Below are positions 63,550 to 64,000 of a stretch of DNA of 64,000 bases, piece by piece (within the stretch, counting starts at the first letter, position 1; each line of letters begins with the position of its first letter). The DNA is taken from assembly GCA_024681475.1 (NCBI GenBank), contig JAILAT010000013.1, forward strand, positions 62,001 through 126,000. Direction: 5' to 3'. Source of the stretch: Bacteroidales bacterium (lineage in GTDB: Bacteria > Bacteroidota > Bacteroidia > Bacteroidales > P3). A program made the position numbers and the translations under genes. The notes under the pieces are model-generated. The model was not told where the DNA came from, ran no database searches, and saw only the letters and a program-made list of their open reading frames with translations.

Positions 63550-64000
63550 TCAATCGGTTATTCGGACACCTTGCAGCTTTGCGAAGGCATCGTAGACTTG
63601 CACTGCCAGAGAACGGCGCACCTCGAAGGAGAGTTCGCAATCCATCTCAAAGCGCTGCTCCAAAGGCTGCAGGTCATATTGTTTGAGCAGGCGCATCACA
63701 TCGTTCATCAGCGGATATTCGAACATTAGCCGATAACGCAGATTCACCGTCTTCTCAAGTATGGTCGCCTTGTCCAGTGCGTCGCGGGCCGCAGTGCGGT
63801 AGGCGTTTATCAATCCACTGACACCCAGCTTAATGCCGCCGAAGTAGCGCACCACTATGACCAACGTGTCAGTCAAATCCTTCGACATCAGCTGGCCGTG
63901 GATAGGCTTGCCGGCCGTACCCGAGGGTTCGCCGTCGTCGTTGGCGCGCCACGCCGCCTTGTCGGCACCGAGGATGTAGGCATAGCAGTGGTGACGGGCG
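63550..64000 (-). CDS. YigZ/IMPACT-family protein, 5' end outside the window
   Basis: The last 150 codons are in the window; the frame continues to the right edge with no start. Conserved IMPACT pieces are HHCYAYILGADKAAWRANDD, GEPSGTAGKPI and VIVVRYFGGIKLGVSGLINA. A C-terminal DUF1949-like segment follows. YigZ/IMPACT proteins are conserved and may bind ribosomes or translation factors; the role is unclear. It is followed by uvrD after 35 bases. Confidence 0.88.
   Translation of the reverse strand, partial: ARHHCYAYILGADKAAWRANDDGEPSGTAGKPIHGQLMSKDLTDTLVIVVRYFGGIKLGVSGLINAYRTAARDALDKATILEKTVNLRYRLMFEYPLMNDVMRLLKQYDLQPLEQRFEMDCELSFEVRRSLAVQVYDAFAKLQGVRITD

Overview
The window is chromosomal DNA from a member of the Bacteroidota, most likely order Bacteroidales. 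Several promoters match the Bacteroides-type consensus (TTTG, a spacer of about 20 bases, then TAnnTTTGC). Two secreted proteins end in type IX secretion (T9SS) sorting domains, and there is a TonB-receptor-like outer-membrane protein with a carboxypeptidase-regulatory-like N-terminus. No species can be named from the sequence alone.

Bases 1 to about 34,800 are one long minus-strand surface polysaccharide (capsule or O-antigen) locus. It starts at a good promoter near 34,978-35,010 and runs off the left edge. In transcription order it has UDP-glucose dehydrogenase and a UDP-glucuronate epimerase (UDP-GlcA/UDP-GalA), then capG-capF-capE (UDP-L-FucNAc), a short nucleotide-sugar dehydrogenase, rfbA, a Wzx flippase, a DegT aminotransferase, an ATP-grasp ligase and an RraA-like aldolase. 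An acetyltransferase, an odd SDR, a large unassigned candidate transferase, a CMP-sugar synthetase-like gene, an HpcH/HpaI aldolase and a KdgK-like kinase follow. After two small unknown genes come a WecF-like transferase, two GT4 enzymes, a Wzy polymerase, PIG-L deacetylases, hexapeptide acyltransferases, a MaoC-type hydratase, a PglC/WcaJ-like initiating transferase, a DegT-like protein, a second ATP-grasp ligase, another GT4 enzyme, a beta-helix lipoprotein, an acetyltransferase and a truncated MBOAT acyltransferase. The locus is visibly richer in A+T than its right flank, unevenly so, and carries three gene scars: a frameshifted HNH endonuclease, a broken membrane/macro-domain (ThsA-macro-like) gene, and a duplicated 3' tail of capF.

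Bases 34,800-35,600 are a gene-free leader and junction with nested inverted repeats. From 35,600 on the DNA is G+C-richer core genome: an outer-membrane receptor, tRNA-Gln, a RecD-like helicase, secG, a TPR protein, rpmH, rlmD, two T9SS cargo proteins, apbE, a YicC-family gene, a lipoprotein pair (TPR and DUF4292-like), tadA, a sugar-phosphate nucleotidyltransferase and a THUMP-like methyltransferase. The ribosomal run rplM-rpsI-rpsB-tsf follows, with a promoter and a structured leader before rpsB. The window ends with a viroplasmin/RNase H protein, prmC, and the convergent dtd-uvrD-yigZ group cut by the right edge.

The most interesting part is the middle of the polysaccharide locus. Two pyruvate-aldolase-like proteins, a ketodeoxysugar kinase, a CMP-sugar synthetase-like protein and an unassigned 550-residue protein together suggest an unusual CMP-activated keto-acid sugar made without a NeuB-type synthase. 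This is inference from families and gene order, not something the sequence proves.
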